Part shown: in pieces, positions 17,384-26,320 of the stretch
How positions within the stretch are numbered: position 1 is the first letter of the stretch
Layout of the letters: each line of letters opens with the position of its first letter
Origin: Ancylomarina sp963977525
GTDB taxonomy: Bacteria > Bacteroidota > Bacteroidia > Bacteroidales > Marinifilaceae
Length of the DNA stretch: 64,000 nucleotides
Direction: 5' to 3'
Assembly (NCBI GenBank): GCA_963977525.1
Contig: CAXBPC010000005.1
Coordinates: 1-64,000, forward strand
Notes under the pieces: model-generated
What the model was told of the DNA's origin: nothing
Database searches by the model: none
The model's input: only the letters and a program-made list of their open reading frames with translations
Program-made: the position numbers and the translations under genes

Positions 17384-18169
17384 ATGATTTGGTCCAATTT
17401 TATACTTGTCTTAATTAGCAGCAGTTTACTGTGGTTATTGGCTCTTATCCTTTATAAAAAGGAATTACTGAAACGCTTATTTATTGTTCTTGGCATAGTT
17501 TGCATTGGTGCTTTTATCGCCTTTTTATGGGTGAGTCTAGAGCGTCCACCATTACGAACATTAGGTGAAACTCGTTTGTGGTATGCTTTCTTTCTTCCAG
17601 CTATTGGCATGATTACTTATTTGCGATGGCGATTTAACTGGATGCTATTTTATAGTTTGGGACTGTCACTCTTATTTCTCGTAATTAACTATATGCATCC
17701 TGAGAATTTTTCCAAAACATTAATGCCAGCTCTTCAGAGTCCTTGGTTTGTTCCGCATGTAGTTGTGTATATTTTTGCCTATGCCTTCTTGGCTGCCTCC
17801 TCTTTGGTTGCTGTTCGTGGCTTGTATCAGCATTATTACAAAACACTTGATCGCAAAGTCATGCTTATGGCTGACAACTTAGTTTATCTGGGCTTTGCTT
17901 TCTTGAGCTTAGGCTTGCTTTTCGGAGCCCTATGGGCCAAAGAAGCCTGGGGGCACTACTGGACTTGGGATCCAAAAGAAACCTGGGCACTTATCACCTG
18001 GTTGGGCTATTTGATCTATATTCATCGCCGCCACCACATGCCAAACGTATTTAAATCCTCACTTTGGATTCTCGCCTTGGCTTTTGTAATTCTTTTGGTA
18101 TGTTGGTTCGGAGTGAATTATTTGCCATCAGCTCAGTTTTCTGTGCATACATACAGTCAAGCGCCTTAA
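17384..18169 (+). CDS. ccsA: CcsA-like cytochrome c assembly protein
   Basis: The heme-handling half of the second system II synthase. The 261-residue protein is almost wholly membrane helices (about eight). It contains the WWD motif WGHYWTWDPKETWALIT and flanking histidines thought to ligate heme (VPHVVVY and the C-terminal VHTYSQAP). Its position directly after the ResB-like gene and close behind nrfA suggests a role in maturing NrfA. The fused protein at 8317-11442 carries both functions in one chain, so the region has two complete synthases. Confidence 0.9.
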   Translation: MIWSNFILVLISSSLLWLLALILYKKELLKRLFIVLGIVCIGAFIAFLWVSLERPPLRTLGETRLWYAFFLPAIGMITYLRWRFNWMLFYSLGLSLLFLVINYMHPENFSKTLMPALQSPWFVPHVVVYIFAYAFLAASSLVAVRGLYQHYYKTLDRKVMLMADNLVYLGFAFLSLGLLFGALWAKEAWGHYWTWDPKETWALITWLGYLIYIHRRHHMPNVFKSSLWILALAFVILLVCWFGVNYLPSAQFSVHTYSQAP

Positions 18170-18206
18170 TCGGTTGATGATTTATAATGGTGTGGCTAGA
18201 TTTGGT

Positions 18207-18397
18207 GGAAGGAGTGCAAATGTAAGTGTGGAAAATACATATGTAATCTCGGAAAATTGAAATGTAGTTAAGGAAAATGCATATGTGGGCTCGGAAAGTA
18301 GAAATGTAGCTATGGAAAATGTATATGTAAGCTCGGAAAATAGAGATGTAGTTATGGAAAATGCATATGTGAGCTTGGAAAATAGAAATGTAAGCAA
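18207..18397. repeat. 21-base tandem repeat tract with alternating A/B units (locus C)
   Basis: GGAAA(A/G)T units start at 18230, 18251, 18272, 18293, 18314, 18335, 18356 and 18377, every one exactly 21 bases from the last. A diverged unit precedes at 18207. The units alternate: type A has CATATG or TATATG at the centre, type B has GAAATG or GAGATG. The true period is therefore 42 bases, as in loci A and B. The reverse strand gives a 7-residue repeat without a plausible protein context. Confidence 0.92.
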
Positions 18398-18548
18398 GAA
18401 TTATTCAAATCTAATTTAGAACTAACGTCTCCCTTTCCATAAGGGGGAGTGTTCGATGATTAGCTTATTAATTTATGCTTTGATGAAGATGATTTTTTTT
18501 GTTAAGTTTAGCTTCCTTATATCTGATTAGATATTTAAACTTAACTCT

Positions 18549-19979
18549 ATGACTGAAGACCTCGCTTTACTTGAAACTGTTTCGCTAGAATCAGATATTA
18601 CGGAAATCCCGATCGATAAACCACTTCAAGATTTTTATCATCACTTGAGTTATAATGAGAGAATTATCTTCTCAGCAAAATTTGGCGATGGTAAGACTTA
18701 TTTCTTGAATAAGTTCTTTGAAGAACACAAAGATGAATTTGTAGCTATTCGAATATTTCCCGTCAATTATCAGGTTACTGATAATAAGGATGTGTTTGAG
18801 TTGATTAAAAAGGATATTCTAATTCATCTTCTAGCTAATGATTTAGTCGAGAATGAGGATTTCTTTGATGAAAGTATTTATGCTCAAAACTATCTGTTTA
18901 ATAACGGAGCAGATATCGTTCTTGATATTTTAAGTGATGTTCCAGCAGTTAAAGTTCCTGCCAAAATTATACAGAAAACTCTGAAGCATTTAAAGAAGTA
19001 TAAGGATGATAAGGGCGATTATAAAGCAAGTAAAAGTGAATTAATAGAAAAGTATCTTTCAAAATTTGAAAATGACACAGGAGTTGCGGAGTATGATTCC
19101 ATTTCTGAATTGATTACAAGGATTATCAAAGCAATTCAGAAAAAGGGAAAGAAAGTTATTTTAGTTATTGATGATTTAGATAGAATTGATCCTGCTCACC
19201 TATTTAGAATTCTTAATGTCTTGACTGCTCATATCGATAGGGATGTTGTTTTGCAAAATGAGATTGAGGATGGTATCGGTAATAACAAATTTAATTTTGA
19301 TCATATTATAACTGTTTTTGATTTTCAGAATGCTCAAAAGATTTTTCATCACTTATATGGGAGTGGAACTGATTTTGATGGGTATATCTCAAAGTTTATA
19401 TCTGGAAAACCATTTGAATATTCCTTACAGAAAATTTCATACAATTTTGTGATAGAATATCTATCTGATAATTGTGGTTTAAACAAGAAGGTACTAGATG
19501 CTATAGGAATTGGTGAAGCCTTTGATTTTTCAATTAGAATGAAACTTAAGCTGATTCATAATTTTGATAATGAAATCATAGACTGTGAAGATGTGAAGAT
19601 ATCATCTGTCAATTCCTTTACGCATCTTTTAGTGTTGCTTAAAAGATTGAATGTAGGGTTTGAGAGCGTTAGAGTCAATCTTTCTAGGATTGAAAGTAGG
19701 TCTCTTTTAGATTTGATGGGGGTTGGATTGTATTTAGCTAAAAGTATCAGTTTTGATAGTCATACAGTGTCTAATCATTCAATACCTAATAATACTATAA
19801 ATATTCCAATTCGTCGGGAGACGAATAATTGTAATTGGTATGAGGTAAATGTCGAAACTCAAGATAACTTTATTAAGAGTGTAAATTTTGTTGAGTTTTC
19901 AGGAAGCCTTAACAGTGGAGTTCTGAATGATGAACTGGGAATCATACAAGCAAAGCTTGCTACTTATATAAAAGTATAA
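18549..19979 (+). CDS. KAP-type P-loop NTPase
   Basis: A 476-residue STAND/KAP-like ATPase. Near the N-terminus is a phosphate-binding loop, AKFGDGKTYFLNKF (residues 43-56), that lacks the usual first glycine. The Walker B segment VILVIDDLDRIDP lies at about residue 205, with the DLDR hallmark of KAP NTPases. I see no clear membrane helix. KAP NTPases occur in antiphage and mobile-element settings, so a defence role is possible but unproven. The gene stands alone between a repeat tract and alaS and has its own terminator, which would fit recent arrival. Confidence 0.75.
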   Translation: MTEDLALLETVSLESDITEIPIDKPLQDFYHHLSYNERIIFSAKFGDGKTYFLNKFFEEHKDEFVAIRIFPVNYQVTDNKDVFELIKKDILIHLLANDLVENEDFFDESIYAQNYLFNNGADIVLDILSDVPAVKVPAKIIQKTLKHLKKYKDDKGDYKASKSELIEKYLSKFENDTGVAEYDSISELITRIIKAIQKKGKKVILVIDDLDRIDPAHLFRILNVLTAHIDRDVVLQNEIEDGIGNNKFNFDHIITVFDFQNAQKIFHHLYGSGTDFDGYISKFISGKPFEYSLQKISYNFVIEYLSDNCGLNKKVLDAIGIGEAFDFSIRMKLKLIHNFDNEIIDCEDVKISSVNSFTHLLVLLKRLNVGFESVRVNLSRIESRSLLDLMGVGLYLAKSISFDSHTVSNHSIPNNTINIPIRRETNNCNWYEVNVETQDNFIKSVNFVEFSGSLNSGVLNDELGIIQAKLATYIKV

Positions 19980-20015
19980 AGACATGCTTATTTAGAGTTA
20001 TATATTGCAGAATAC

Positions 20016-20047
20016 AAAAGCGACTACCCAAGGGCAGTCGCTTTTTA
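20016..20047. terminator. bidirectional terminator between the KAP gene and alaS
   Basis: A 14-bp stem (AAAAGCGACTACCC / GGGCAGTCGCTTTT, one mismatch) with a 2-base loop, flanked by A and T runs. Confidence 0.88.
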
Positions 20048-20071
20048 TATATCTAAAACTGTAAGCTTTAT

Positions 20072-22705
20072 TTAGCCTTCAATTTTGTGTAGAATCATTT
20101 TCTTAGCTGTGCTGATTGCCGCATCGATACCTTGTGGATCTTTACCACCTGCAGAAGCAAAGAATGCCTGGCCACCGCCACCACCTTTAATTTCTTTAGC
20201 TGCTTCACGAACAATTGCTCCAGCATTCAAATCATATTCCTTAACTAAGTTATCAGAGAACATGATAGTCAGATTGGCTTTTCCACCAAGATCAGCACCA
20301 GCAATAAACACTAAGTTTTCAACTTCAGCTTTAAGAGAGAAAGCAATGTCCTTAATATCACCTGCAGATTTCACATTCATCTTTTTGCTGATGAAATTCA
20401 CTCCTTTAGTTTCTGATATCTCAGATTTTAAAGCATTCTTCACAACCTTTAGTTGATCCTTTTGGAAAGCTTCAAGGCCTTTTTTCATCTCAGAATTCTC
20501 CGAAATAAGACCTTCTATATTTTTAAGAAGATTTTGATTCGACTTAAAAGTGCGCTCAATCTCTTTAAGTGTGTTTAGCTTATCGTTGATATACTTCTCA
20601 GCTTTATCAGCTGTAATTGCTTCGATACGACGAACACCTGCCGAAATAGCGCCTTCTGAAGTAAACTTGAATAAGCCAATCTGACCAGTAGCCTTAACGT
20701 GAGTGCCACCACAAAGCTCAACCGACTCGTTTAGTTTAACAACACGAACCAAGTCGCCATATTTCTCACCGAATAATGCCATTGCACCTAAATCAACAGC
20801 TTCCTGCATAGGAATTCCATTTTTGATTTCTGTAGTTGCATTCTCACGAATCTTTAGATTCACGATTTCTTCAACCTTAGCAATTTCCTCTTCACTCAAC
20901 TTTTGGAAGTGAGCAAAGTCAAAACGCAAATGATCTGTATTAACTAAAGAACCTTTTTGCTCAACATGATCACCCAATACTTCGCGAAGCGCAGCATGCA
21001 ATAGATGAGTAGCTGTATGGTTATTTGCAATTAATTGACGTTCCCTTGCGTTTACAACGGCTTTAAAAATTAGAGTCGGATCGCTAGGTAATTCGTCTGT
21101 GATATGGATAATTAAACCCGTTTCTTTCTTTGTATCTGTGATAGAAATTTTCTCGCCATTGGCTTCGATATAACCCGTATCACCAACTTGTCCACCACTC
21201 TCTCCATAGAAAGGGGTGATGTTGAATACCAATTGGAATAAATCTTTCCCTTTGATATTCATTTTACGGTAGCGAGTGATTTTTACATCAGTCGATAAAT
21301 AATCGTAACCTACAAATTCTTCTTTATCATCTTTTAGAATCTCGATCCAATCGCCAGTTTCCATTGCTGTAGCCGAACGTGAACGGTTTTTCTGAGCTTC
21401 CATCGCTTCGTTAAATTCTCTTCGATTTACGACCAGGTCGTTCTCTTTAAGAATCAATTCAGTTAAATCTAATGGGAAACCGTATGTATCGTAAAGTTCA
21501 AAAGCAACTTTACCTTGAACGACTTTAAAGTCGTCAGCTTTTGTTTTTTCAATAATCTGATCAAGTAATTTAATACCGTTAGCTAAAGTTCTTAAGAAAG
21601 AGTTTTCTTCTTCCTTAACTACTTTCTCTATAAGATCTCTTTGCTTAATTAGCTCTGGGAAATGTTGTCCCATTACCTCGATAAGAACCTCAACCAAACG
21701 GTACATGAAAGGATCTTTCAAATCAAGAAAAGTATAGCCATAACGTACAGCACGACGAAGAATTCGACGGATTACATATCCAGCTTTATTATTCGAAGGT
21801 AATTGACCATCAGTAATTGCAAATGAAATTGTTCTAATGTGGTCCGCAATTACACGCAAAGCGATATCAACTTCTTCGTTTTTGCCATAAGTCTTACCAC
21901 ACATCTTAGCAATAGCCTGAATGATTGGCTGGAAAACGTCAGTGTCGTAGTTCGACTGCTTGTTCTGCATTGCCATACAAAGACGCTCGAATCCCATTCC
22001 TGTATCAACATGCTGATGAGGTAATGCTTCTAATGAACCATTTGCCTTACGGTTGAATTGCATGAAAACCAAGTTCCAAATTTCAACAACCTGTGGGTGA
22101 TCCATATTAATAAGATCTCTTCCATCAACAAGTTTTCTTTCTTCTTCAGTTCTAAGGTCGATATGAATTTCCGAACAAGGACCACAAGGACCAACATCAC
22201 CCATCTCCCAGAAATTATCTTTCTTATTTCCATTGATGATGTGATTTACGGGAAGGTATTTCTCCCAATAACCTGCAGCTTCATTATCACGCTCCATCTT
22301 ATCATCTTCGCTACCTTCAAAAACACTAGCGTATAAACGATCAGTAGGAAGTTTTAATACATCTACCAATAGTTCCCAGGCCCAATCAATAGCCTCTTGT
22401 TTGAAGTAATCACCAAAAGACCAGTTTCCTAACATTTCGAACATGGTGTGGTGATAGGTGTCATGACCTACCTCTTCCAAGTCGTTGTGCTTTCCAGATA
22501 CTCGCAAACATTTTTGGGAGTTCGTAATTCTCTTGTATTTAATAGGAGAGTTACCCAGAAAAATATCCTTAAACTGGTTCATCCCAGCATTGGTGAACAT
22601 TAATGTAGGGTCATCTTTAATCACCATTGCTGCTGATGATTCAATTTTATGTTGTTTGGATTCAAAGAAATCCAAAAAGGTTTGTCTGATCTCGCTAGAA
22701 TTCAT
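20072..22705 (-). CDS. alaS: alanyl-tRNA synthetase
   Basis: Charges tRNA-Ala. The 877 residues comprise the class II catalytic domain (opening MNSSEIRQTFLDFFESK, with MFTNAGMNQFKD), the tRNA-recognition part, and the editing domain with zinc-type ligands in HTATHLLH and CGGTH. The C-terminal DHHA1 domain ends in GGGGGQAFFASAGG. Everything expected of a full-length enzyme is present. It is divergent from the peptidase gene; a TAnnTTTG element lies 45 bases upstream of the start. Confidence 0.98.
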   Translation of the reverse strand: MNSSEIRQTFLDFFESKQHKIESSAAMVIKDDPTLMFTNAGMNQFKDIFLGNSPIKYKRITNSQKCLRVSGKHNDLEEVGHDTYHHTMFEMLGNWSFGDYFKQEAIDWAWELLVDVLKLPTDRLYASVFEGSEDDKMERDNEAAGYWEKYLPVNHIINGNKKDNFWEMGDVGPCGPCSEIHIDLRTEEERKLVDGRDLINMDHPQVVEIWNLVFMQFNRKANGSLEALPHQHVDTGMGFERLCMAMQNKQSNYDTDVFQPIIQAIAKMCGKTYGKNEEVDIALRVIADHIRTISFAITDGQLPSNNKAGYVIRRILRRAVRYGYTFLDLKDPFMYRLVEVLIEVMGQHFPELIKQRDLIEKVVKEEENSFLRTLANGIKLLDQIIEKTKADDFKVVQGKVAFELYDTYGFPLDLTELILKENDLVVNRREFNEAMEAQKNRSRSATAMETGDWIEILKDDKEEFVGYDYLSTDVKITRYRKMNIKGKDLFQLVFNITPFYGESGGQVGDTGYIEANGEKISITDTKKETGLIIHITDELPSDPTLIFKAVVNARERQLIANNHTATHLLHAALREVLGDHVEQKGSLVNTDHLRFDFAHFQKLSEEEIAKVEEIVNLKIRENATTEIKNGIPMQEAVDLGAMALFGEKYGDLVRVVKLNESVELCGGTHVKATGQIGLFKFTSEGAISAGVRRIEAITADKAEKYINDKLNTLKEIERTFKSNQNLLKNIEGLISENSEMKKGLEAFQKDQLKVVKNALKSEISETKGVNFISKKMNVKSAGDIKDIAFSLKAEVENLVFIAGADLGGKANLTIMFSDNLVKEYDLNAGAIVREAAKEIKGGGGGQAFFASAGGKDPQGIDAAISTAKKMILHKIEG

Positions 22706-22746
22706 ATTGTATTATGTTTTAAATCAATGAGATTTTGATACTTAGC

Positions 22747-22776
22747 TTGCAAAGTTAGATTATTTCCTTAATTTTG
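22747..22776 (+). promoter_or_regulatory. promoter of the M23 peptidase gene, facing an alaS -7 element
   Basis: On the plus strand TTG (22747-22749), 19 bases and TAATTTTG (22769-22776) match the Bacteroidota consensus well. On the minus strand TAACTTTG (22757-22750) is a -7 element for alaS inside the same 30 bases, so the two promoters overlap. Confidence 0.65.
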
Positions 22777-22834
22777 CTCACATGCGTGAAGAAAAATGTA
22801 AGTTTTTCTGAAAAAATAAATTGAATATTGATCC

Positions 22835-23803
22835 ATGGCAAAAACTAAATATCAGTTTAATCCTGAGTCTATTAGTTACGAAGAAGTTGAAGTTAGCTTT
22901 AAGACTCGAGCATTAGATTTTTTAAAACATATAGCTTCGAGTCTAGTACTTGCTGTTATAATGGTCGTCATTCTATTCAATTCCTTTGGATCTCCAAAGG
23001 AACGTTCACTCGAGCGTGAAAACCAAGAATTACTCTCTCATTTCGAAAGGCTAAATGATGACCTTAATAAAGCACGGGTTGTTTTAGGAGATTTGGAACA
23101 GCGCGATGACAATATTTATCGTGTTATTTTCGAAGCAGAACCAATTCATAATAATATTAGAAAAGCAGGATTTGGTGGTGTAAATCGCTATGAAAATCTT
23201 GAGAATTTGGAGAATGCAGATCTTGTAATCTCTACATCAAAGAAGTTAGATCAACTATCAAAATCAATATACGTTCAGACTAAGTCGTATGACGATGTTG
23301 AGCTGATGGTTAAAAATAAGTTTAAACTCTTAGCAGCTATTCCAGCTATTATGCCAATTGCGATTAAAGATTTTAATCGAATTTCGGCTGGTTACGGATG
23401 GCGAGTTCACCCTATTTATAAAACACGTAAATTTCATGATGGAATGGATTTTACTGGAAAGACTGGTACACCTCTTTATGCTACAGGTGATGCAGTAGTT
23501 AAGAAAGTAAGTAAAATGCGAGGATATGGTAAAACAGTGATTTTAGATCACGGTTATGGCTACACAACTTTATATGCTCACTTAAATGGGTATAATGTGA
23601 AGCGAGGACAAAAAGTGAAACGAGGAGAGGTGATTGCCTTTTTAGGAAATACAGGTAAATCTACAGGACCCCACTTACACTATGAAATTAGAAAATCGGG
23701 GAAACACCTGAATCCTATAAATTATTATTTCAACGACCTAAGCGCAGATGAATATGACCGTATGGTAGCCTTTGCAGCTAACACTGGTCAAACAATGGAT
23801 TAG
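22835..23803 (+). CDS. M23-family metallopeptidase (cell-wall endopeptidase)
   Basis: A LytM-type peptidase that would trim peptidoglycan cross-links in the periplasm. Residues about 32-50 are a single membrane anchor, followed by a coiled coil (about 55-95). The catalytic domain has the metal ligands in KFHDGMDF (about 209-216), HLN near 255 and HLHYE near 286. The length of 322 residues and the domain order are typical of Bacteroidota M23 proteins linked to envelope growth. A dedicated promoter and terminator bracket it. Confidence 0.92.
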   Translation: MAKTKYQFNPESISYEEVEVSFKTRALDFLKHIASSLVLAVIMVVILFNSFGSPKERSLERENQELLSHFERLNDDLNKARVVLGDLEQRDDNIYRVIFEAEPIHNNIRKAGFGGVNRYENLENLENADLVISTSKKLDQLSKSIYVQTKSYDDVELMVKNKFKLLAAIPAIMPIAIKDFNRISAGYGWRVHPIYKTRKFHDGMDFTGKTGTPLYATGDAVVKKVSKMRGYGKTVILDHGYGYTTLYAHLNGYNVKRGQKVKRGEVIAFLGNTGKSTGPHLHYEIRKSGKHLNPINYYFNDLSADEYDRMVAFAANTGQTMD

Positions 23804-23830
23804 ATTCACCAAAAAGATTTTGGCAAACAT

Positions 23831-23873
23831 AAAAAAGTGGCACGAAAAATTTAACTTCGTGTCACTTTTTTGT
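23831..23873 (+). terminator. terminator after the M23 peptidase gene
   Basis: The stem AAAAAAGTGGCACGAA / TTCGTGTCACTTTTTT (one G-U) closes a short AT loop and ends in a T-run. Confidence 0.88.
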
Positions 23874-23933
23874 TAATTTAGTCTAAGCTTATAAATTTAA
23901 GCTCCTGTCATACTGTTTGAAAACGAGTCTGCT

Positions 23934-24269
23934 GTGCCATATCGAGAAACGAAAATAGAAAAACTCTACTACTCCATTGGAGAAGTTGCCGAAATGTTTT
24001 CGGTGAATACCTCTCATATCCGTTATTGGGAGAAAGAGTTTGATATTATTAAGCCAAAGAAGAATAAAAAAGGTAATCGTTTTTTTACCAAGGCTGATAT
24101 CGATAATTTCCACCTAATTTATCACCTAGTAAAAGAAAGAGGAATGACTCTTAATGGTGCTAAGTTGAAATTGAAGGAAAATAAAGAAGATACTCAGAAT
24201 AATTTCGAAGTGGTATCAAGGCTTAAGGATATTAAGGCTCTTCTTATAGAGATGAAAGAAAATATCTAA
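23934..24269 (+). CDS. small MerR-family regulator
   Basis: A 111-residue protein with a MerR helix-turn-helix (KLYYSIGEVAEMFSVNTSHIRYWEKEF, residues 10-36) and the second part of the MerR DNA-binding domain (FTKADIDNFHLIYHLVKERG). A short C-terminal helix follows, but there is no ligand-binding domain and no cysteine. The start is GTG at 23934, because no ATG lies between it and the conserved helix. Such short MerR proteins next to M23 peptidase genes are common in Bacteroidota; the target is unknown to me. Confidence 0.85.
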   Translation: MPYRETKIEKLYYSIGEVAEMFSVNTSHIRYWEKEFDIIKPKKNKKGNRFFTKADIDNFHLIYHLVKERGMTLNGAKLKLKENKEDTQNNFEVVSRLKDIKALLIEMKENI

Positions 24270-24308
24270 AATTCCATGTCTGGAATATAACCTCTAAATT
24301 TTATTGAT

Positions 24309-25403
24309 TTGAAAGTAAAAGATATAGTAGCTGCAATAGAAGATATAGCACCTTTGTCTTATCAGGAATCTTATGACAATGCAGGTCTTATTGTCGGGCG
24401 ATATGATTTGGAATTAACTGGCGCACTAATCTGTTTAGATGTTGTAGAAGAAGTTGTCGAGGAAGCTATAGAAAAAGGATTAAATCTTATTATATCACAT
24501 CATCCAATTGTTTTTAAAGGATTGAAACGTTTTAATGGTAACAATTACGTAGAACGTACCGTAATGTTAGCCATTCAAAATAATATTGCTATTTACTCTG
24601 CTCATACCAATTTGGACTCTGTAAAAGGAGGAGTGAGTGATAAAATGTGTGATGTGTTAGGCCTTGTAAACAGGAAGGTTTTAGACCCTGTAAGTGAGGA
24701 TTTAAAGAAATTAGTAACATATGTACCATCCGATAAAGCAGAAGAGGTTCGTGCTTCTTTGTTTGAATCTGGAGCGGGTCGAATAGGTAACTATGATTCT
24801 TGCAGTTTTAATGCAAATGGAGAAGGTACTTTTAAAGCTAACGATTCGGCTACGCCATATGTTGGCAAGGTAGGTGAGTTGCATTATGAATCAGAGACTC
24901 GAATAGAGACGATTTTCCCAAAGCATTTGCAAGGAAAAGTTATTAGTGCTTTGTTACGCGCACATCCTTACGAAGAGGTTGCTTATGACATTTATTCTTT
25001 AGAGAATAAAAACCCTCAAGTTGGCTTGGGTATGATTGGTGAACTAGAAACACCAATGGATAGTATTGAGTTTATGAATAAGTTGAAAGATTTGTTCCAT
25101 TGTGGAGCTATTCGTCATACGCCAATTATAAAAGACAAAATTAGAAAAGTAGCACTTTGCGGTGGCAGTGGAAGTTTCTTACTAAGAAAAGCTAAGGCTT
25201 CAAAAGCTGACATATATATAAGTGGAGATTTTAAATATCACGAGTTTTTCGATGCCGAAGGAAAGATAATTATTGCTGATATCGGACATTATGAAAGTGA
25301 ACAGTTTACTAGGGAAATTTTTTATGAGATAGTTACAAAAAAATTCCCTAACTTTGCGGTTCGTATCTCAGAGATAAATTCAAATCCAATAAATTATTTG
25401 TAA
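24309..25403 (+). CDS. Nif3-like dinuclear metal protein (YqfO type)
   Basis: A member of the Nif3/YbgI family, which binds two metals and forms hexameric rings; its reaction is not established, although related proteins are listed as GTP cyclohydrolase 1 type 2. The two halves (KDIVAAIEDIAPLSYQESY with LIISHHPIVF, and the C-terminal ISGDFKYHEFFDAEG) are split by a PII-like insert of about 100 residues, giving the long 364-residue YqfO form. The start is TTG at 24309, chosen because it begins exactly at the family N-terminus. The zinc-ribbon gene follows after 4 bases. Confidence 0.9.
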   Translation: MKVKDIVAAIEDIAPLSYQESYDNAGLIVGRYDLELTGALICLDVVEEVVEEAIEKGLNLIISHHPIVFKGLKRFNGNNYVERTVMLAIQNNIAIYSAHTNLDSVKGGVSDKMCDVLGLVNRKVLDPVSEDLKKLVTYVPSDKAEEVRASLFESGAGRIGNYDSCSFNANGEGTFKANDSATPYVGKVGELHYESETRIETIFPKHLQGKVISALLRAHPYEEVAYDIYSLENKNPQVGLGMIGELETPMDSIEFMNKLKDLFHCGAIRHTPIIKDKIRKVALCGGSGSFLLRKAKASKADIYISGDFKYHEFFDAEGKIIIADIGHYESEQFTREIFYEIVTKKFPNFAVRISEINSNPINYL

Positions 25404-25407
25404 ACAT

Positions 25408-26247
25408 ATGACAACACAAAATCCAAAAGCTGCAGATTTAAAGGATATTTCAGTTGAAGAAAAATTGCGTGCACTATACGAAATGCAAAGTATTGATGCT
25501 GAGGTTGACAGAATTAAAACGCTAAGAGGAGAACTTCCTTTAGAAGTTCAGGATTTGGAAGATGAAATTGTGGGGCTTGACACCAGGATTAGTAATCTTA
25601 ATACTGAAGTTAGTGGACTTGGTGACACAATCACTAAGAAGAAACAAGAGATAAAAGAAGCTGATTTATTGATTAAAAAATACGAGGCTCAACAGTCTAA
25701 CGTTCGAAATAATCGTGAATTTGACTCTATCTCTAAAGAAGTTGAATTTCAAAAGCTTGAAATTGAGTTATGCGAGAAGCGTATCAAAGAATTCACAGTA
25801 GAGGTTTCTAGTAAGAAAGTTCAGATTGAAAAATCAGATGCTGTATTAGCAGATAAGAAGATTGACCTTGAAGCTAAGAAAAGTGAACTTGATGCTATTG
25901 TTTCTGAAACTCAGCTTGAAGAAGATAAGCTGACTACAAAATCAGCAGAATACAAAACAAAAATTGAGGATCGTTTAATTAATGCTTACACTCGTATTCG
26001 TGGTAATGCTCGTAACGGACTAGCAGTAGTTACTGTTGAGCGTGATGCTTGTGGCGGTTGTTTTAACAAGATTCCACCTCAACGTCAGATGGATATTCGT
26101 ACTCGTAAGAAAATTATCGTTTGTGAATATTGTGGACGTGTATTGGTTGACCGTTATATCGTTGATTACGATAACAGTCTTGAGAAAGCTGATATTGAAA
26201 TTGCAGAAGCTAAGCCAAAGAGAAGAACTCGTAAAACAAAAGTGTAA
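25408..26247 (+). CDS. coiled-coil C4 zinc-ribbon protein
   Basis: A 279-residue protein consisting of a long antiparallel coiled coil (about residues 20-190) and a C-terminal zinc ribbon with two C-x2-C pairs (CGGCFNKIPP and CEYCGR). The basic tail KPKRRTRKTK suggests nucleic-acid contact. The gene is translationally close to the Nif3 gene, a pairing seen in many bacteria. The family has been linked to gene regulation or RNA binding, but I cannot name a substrate. Confidence 0.88.
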   Translation: MTTQNPKAADLKDISVEEKLRALYEMQSIDAEVDRIKTLRGELPLEVQDLEDEIVGLDTRISNLNTEVSGLGDTITKKKQEIKEADLLIKKYEAQQSNVRNNREFDSISKEVEFQKLEIELCEKRIKEFTVEVSSKKVQIEKSDAVLADKKIDLEAKKSELDAIVSETQLEEDKLTTKSAEYKTKIEDRLINAYTRIRGNARNGLAVVTVERDACGGCFNKIPPQRQMDIRTRKKIIVCEYCGRVLVDRYIVDYDNSLEKADIEIAEAKPKRRTRKTKV

Positions 26248-26265
26248 TCTTTACTTTAGATATTA

Positions 26266-26297
26266 CAAAGGCCGTCGAATTTCGACGGCCTTTTTTG
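26266..26297. terminator. bidirectional terminator
   Basis: The stem AAAGGCCGTCGAA / TTCGACGGCCTTT is perfect and loop-less at DNA level, with a T-run on the plus side. It closes the Nif3 operon and the convergent CapA-like gene. Confidence 0.88.
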
Positions 26298-26320
26298 TAT
26301 GCTAGATTTTATAACGAGAT

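Noticed and set aside
18182..18397. A 71-residue minus-strand frame with 7-residue repeats
   Set aside because: It is produced by the 21-base repeat itself. No promoter or conserved start, and it contains nothing but the repeat plus a short tail.
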